Source of the DNA: an uncultured Pseudomonadota bacterium
GTDB taxonomy: Bacteria > Pseudomonadota > Gammaproteobacteria > Steroidobacterales > Woeseiaceae
Assembly (NCBI GenBank): GCA_913055625.1
Contig: CAJXJW010000002.1
Coordinates: 434,001 to 498,000, forward strand
Reading direction: 5' to 3'
DNA: 64,000 bases
Under the pieces are notes generated by a model. The model saw only the letters and a list, made by a program, of their open reading frames with translations, did not search any database and had not been told where the DNA came from. This document shows, piece after piece, positions 61,890 to 64,000 of this stretch; position 1 is the stretch's first letter; every line of letters starts with the position of its first letter. The position numbers were made by a program, and so were the translations under genes.

Positions 61890-62572
61890 GCCGTTCGCTC
61901 CCCGAAAATGGCCGTGCCGATGCGCACGATCGTTGCGCCCTCGAAAACCGCGGCGCGGTAGTCGCCACTCATGCCCATCGACAGTGTGTCCAGTTCAATG
62001 CCCTCGTTGCGTATGAAGTCGGCGAGTTCGCGGAGCACGCGGAACGGCTTGCGCTGCGCCTCGAAGTCGTCCCGAACCGCCGGAATGCACATCAGCCCGC
62101 GCAGCCGCAGCCGCGGCAGTTCGCTGACCGAGCGCGCGAGGCCGGGAACGTCGACCGGCGCGGCACCGTCCTTCGCGGGTTCGTCGTCCAGGTCGACCTG
62201 CAGGCAGACGTTCAGCGGCGCCAGGTCGTCCGGGCGCTGCCGGCTGAGGCGCTCCGCGACCTGGAGCCTGTCGATACTGTGAACCCAATCAAAGCGCTCG
62301 GCCACGGCCCGTGTTTTATTGCGCTGCAAGCGCCCGATGAAGTGCCAGACGAGGTCGTTTCCGGCCGTGCGTTCGATCTTCGGCAGCGCCTCCTGGACGA
62401 CGTTCTCCCCGAAGTCCCGCTGCCCGGCAACGGCGGCCTCGAGGATACGCTCCGGCGGCTGCCGCTTGCTCACCGCGAGCAGCCGGACGGCGGCCGCGTC
62501 TCGCCCCGCGTCCCGCGCCGCCCGTGCCAGCAAATCTTTGACTAGCTTTAAGTTTTCCGTGACTCCAATCAC
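61886..62572 (-). CDS. yggS: PLP homeostasis protein (YggS/PLPBP)
   Basis: 228 aa from GTG 62572. The PLP lysine is K36 in LAVSKRQP; HFIGRLQRNKTRAV, HSIDRLQVAERL, and SMGMSGDYRAAVFEGATIVR are the family motifs. It buffers pyridoxal phosphate. Divergent from pilT, an order conserved in Pseudomonas and relatives. Confidence 0.95.
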   Translation of the reverse strand: MIGVTENLKLVKDLLARAARDAGRDAAAVRLLAVSKRQPPERILEAAVAGQRDFGENVVQEALPKIERTAGNDLVWHFIGRLQRNKTRAVAERFDWVHSIDRLQVAERLSRQRPDDLAPLNVCLQVDLDDEPAKDGAAPVDVPGLARSVSELPRLRLRGLMCIPAVRDDFEAQRKPFRVLRELADFIRNEGIELDTLSMGMSGDYRAAVFEGATIVRIGTAIFGERTA

Positions 62573-62593
62573 GTTTTGCTCCGGATGCTCCGC

Positions 62594-62643
62594 TATACTA
62601 GGCCCAGATTCGCTCCGGGTTATGGTAAGTCCGGGGCCCCGGA
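62594..62643 (+). promoter_or_regulatory. pilT promoter -10 and leader palindrome
   Basis: TATACT (62594-62599) is a good -10, though no clear -35 is seen 17 bp upstream. The perfect palindrome TCCGGGGCCCCGGA (62630-62643) lies in the presumed leader 25 bp before the pilT start, next to the GGGAGAAAC ribosome-binding site, and could fold as a stem or bind a regulator. Confidence 0.45.
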
Positions 62644-62668
62644 AACCTAAGCCGCCAGAGGGAGAAAC

Positions 62669-63709
62669 ATGCCCGTCGACGTAGCCCAGCTCCTGTCGTT
62701 CACGGTCAAGAACAACGCGTCAGACCTGCACCTGTCCGGCGGCGTGCCGCCGATGATCCGCGTCGACGGTGACATCAAGCGAATCAACATGCCTGCGCTC
62801 ACGCACAAGGACGTCAATAGCATGGTGTACGACATCATGAATGACAAGCAGCGCAAGGACTACGAAGAATTCCTGGAGACGGACTTTTCCTTCGAGATTC
62901 CGAAGCTGGCGCGTTTCCGCGTCAACGCCTTCAACCAGAACCGCGGATCGGCGGCCGTGTTTCGTACGATTCCCTCCGAGATCCTGACGCTGGACGACCT
63001 CGGCGCGCCGAAGATCTTCAAGGACATCTCGATGCACCCGCGCGGCATCGTGCTCGTGACGGGCCCGACGGGTTCCGGTAAGTCGACGACGCTGGCGGCG
63101 ATGGTCGACTACATCAACGAGAACAAGCCCGACCACATCCTCACGATCGAGGACCCGATCGAGTTCGTCCACGAATCCAAAAAATCGCTCATCAACCAGC
63201 GCGAAGTGCATCGCGACACGCTCGGCTTCAACGAGGCACTGCGTTCCGCACTGCGCGAGGATCCGGACGTGATCCTGGTCGGCGAGCTCCGCGACCTCGA
63301 GACCATTCGCCTGGCGCTGACTGCCGCCGAGACCGGCCACCTCGTCTTCGGCACGCTGCACACCAGTTCTGCCGCAAAGACGATCGACCGCGTCGTCGAC
63401 GTGTTCCCGGCCGCCGAGAAGGAAATGGTCCGCGCCATGCTGTCCGAGTCGCTGCGCGCCGTGATTTCACAGACCCTGCTGAAAAAGATCGGCGGCGGAC
63501 GCATCGCGGCGCACGAGATCATGATCGGCACGCCGGCCATCCGAAACCTGATTCGCGAGGGCAAGATCGCGCAGATGTACTCCGCGATCCAGACAGGTCA
63601 GGGCTCGGGTATGCACACGCTCGACCAGAACCTGGCCGAGCTGATGTCCAAGGGCCTGATCAGCAAGGAAGAGGCACGCTTCAGGGCAGTGAATAAAGAG
63701 AACTTCTGA
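62669..63709 (+). CDS. pilT: Twitching motility ATPase PilT
   Basis: 346 aa. Walker A GPTGSGKST (residues 132-140), Asp box, Walker B EDPDVILVGELRDLETIRL, His box TGHLVFGTLHTSSAAKTIDR, and the late AIRNLIREGK. It powers type IV pilus retraction at the inner membrane. The ATG follows GGGAGAAAC. The pilus structural genes are not in the window. Confidence 0.97.
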   Translation: MPVDVAQLLSFTVKNNASDLHLSGGVPPMIRVDGDIKRINMPALTHKDVNSMVYDIMNDKQRKDYEEFLETDFSFEIPKLARFRVNAFNQNRGSAAVFRTIPSEILTLDDLGAPKIFKDISMHPRGIVLVTGPTGSGKSTTLAAMVDYINENKPDHILTIEDPIEFVHESKKSLINQREVHRDTLGFNEALRSALREDPDVILVGELRDLETIRLALTAAETGHLVFGTLHTSSAAKTIDRVVDVFPAAEKEMVRAMLSESLRAVISQTLLKKIGGGRIAAHEIMIGTPAIRNLIREGKIAQMYSAIQTGQGSGMHTLDQNLAELMSKGLISKEEARFRAVNKENF

Positions 63710-63726
63710 GACGGGAGTCCGGCGAG

Positions 63727-64000
63727 ATGGAACGCGAACAAGCGGTACGACTGACACAGAACCTGCTTCGGAAGATGGTGGAGCGGAACGGCTCCGACCT
63801 GTTCATTACCTGCGGATTTCCGCCGGCGATCAAGGTGGACGGCACGATCCACAAGGCCACCGACACGGCGTTGTCGCCGGACCAGGCGGCGATCATGGTC
63901 CGCTCGATCATGAACGACAAGCAGATCAAGGAGTTCGATGCGACGAAGGAGTGCAACTTCGCGATCGCGCCCCAGGGCATCGGCCGCTTCCGCGTCAGCG
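63727..64000 (+). CDS. pilU: PilU, PilT-dependent retraction ATPase (5' part, runs off the right edge)
   Basis: The first 91 residues from ATG 63727 are seen: LTQNLLRKMVERNGSDLFIT, CGFPPAIKVDGTIHKATDTA, IMVRSIMNDKQIKEFDATKE, GRFRVS. These match the PilU N-terminal domain, related to the PilT start but distinct in order. It is 17 bp downstream of pilT, as in many gammaproteobacteria. The ATPase core lies beyond the window. Confidence 0.9.
   Translation, partial: MEREQAVRLTQNLLRKMVERNGSDLFITCGFPPAIKVDGTIHKATDTALSPDQAAIMVRSIMNDKQIKEFDATKECNFAIAPQGIGRFRVS

Noticed and set aside
1..64000. CRISPR arrays, insertion sequences, prophage or tRNA/rRNA genes
   Set aside because: No regularly spaced repeats, transposase or phage genes, or RNA-gene signatures were seen on either strand; this was by reading, not by a search program.

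Overview
The window is GC-rich (about 65% by eye), densely coded chromosomal DNA from a gammaproteobacterium. The evidence is an outer membrane with TamAB and heptose/Kdo lipopolysaccharide genes, a GlnE adenylyltransferase, a CysB-regulated sulfate assimilation block, the yggS-proC-yggT order beside pilT-pilU, and a KefB/C-type antiporter. Genus and species cannot be fixed by reading alone; a free-living marine or sediment lineage is a guess. No rRNA, tRNA, CRISPR array, prophage or insertion sequence was recognised.

Layout. 1-3.2 kb: a truncated PadR regulator divergent from an unusual two-part outer-membrane protein, then an FAD-linked oxidase. 3.4-8.9 kb: tamA-tamB. 8.9-12.6 kb: a threonine-dehydratase-like enzyme and the convergent operon folD-mtnA-class II aldolase. 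12.7-14.3 kb: an acyltransferase, a small unknown protein and a GIY-YIG protein. 14.3-20.2 kb: a leftward group (MATE, small membrane protein, ABC ATPase, NERD protein, DUF819, MBL hydrolase). 20.2-23.5 kb: a 55-aa membrane ORF, a KefB-type antiporter, a dienelactone-hydrolase-like lipoprotein and a PGPGW protein.

23.5-26 kb holds the most interesting unit. A PAS-PAS sigma-54 activator has three tandem dyads upstream of it. These face a near-consensus sigma-54 promoter that reads away from the activator into a 37-aa membrane peptide, and then into about 240 nt packed with hairpins that ends at an intrinsic terminator. It looks like a self-contained sigma-54 circuit with a peptide and/or structured RNA as output.

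26-36 kb: PBP4 (dacB), an SH3/coiled-coil membrane protein, then sulfate assimilation (cysJ-cysI-cysH, divergent cysB and cysG, cysK). 36.4-41.5 kb: a degenerate-GGDEF/EAL protein and glnE. 41.5-46.5 kb: a zinc-finger protein and LPS core/lipid A genes (hldD, waaF, a waaC-like gene, kdkA, an LpxL-type acyltransferase) with overlapping ends. 46.5-52 kb: an exported aspartoacylase-family protein, MltD, an L,D-transpeptidase and PpnN. 52-59.4 kb: small proteins, htpG with a heat-shock promoter, msrB, an FKBP lipoprotein, an OmpA-domain protein, a coiled-coil/HhH protein, ornithine aminotransferase and an alpha/beta hydrolase. 59.4-64 kb: an HU-family protein, a DUF4426 lipoprotein, yggT, proC, yggS, pilT and the start of pilU.

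Most genes are envelope biogenesis and core metabolism. The accessory-looking parts are 1-2 kb, 14-20 kb and 23.5-26 kb. Many starts are GTG or TTG; where the start is uncertain this is stated in the entry.
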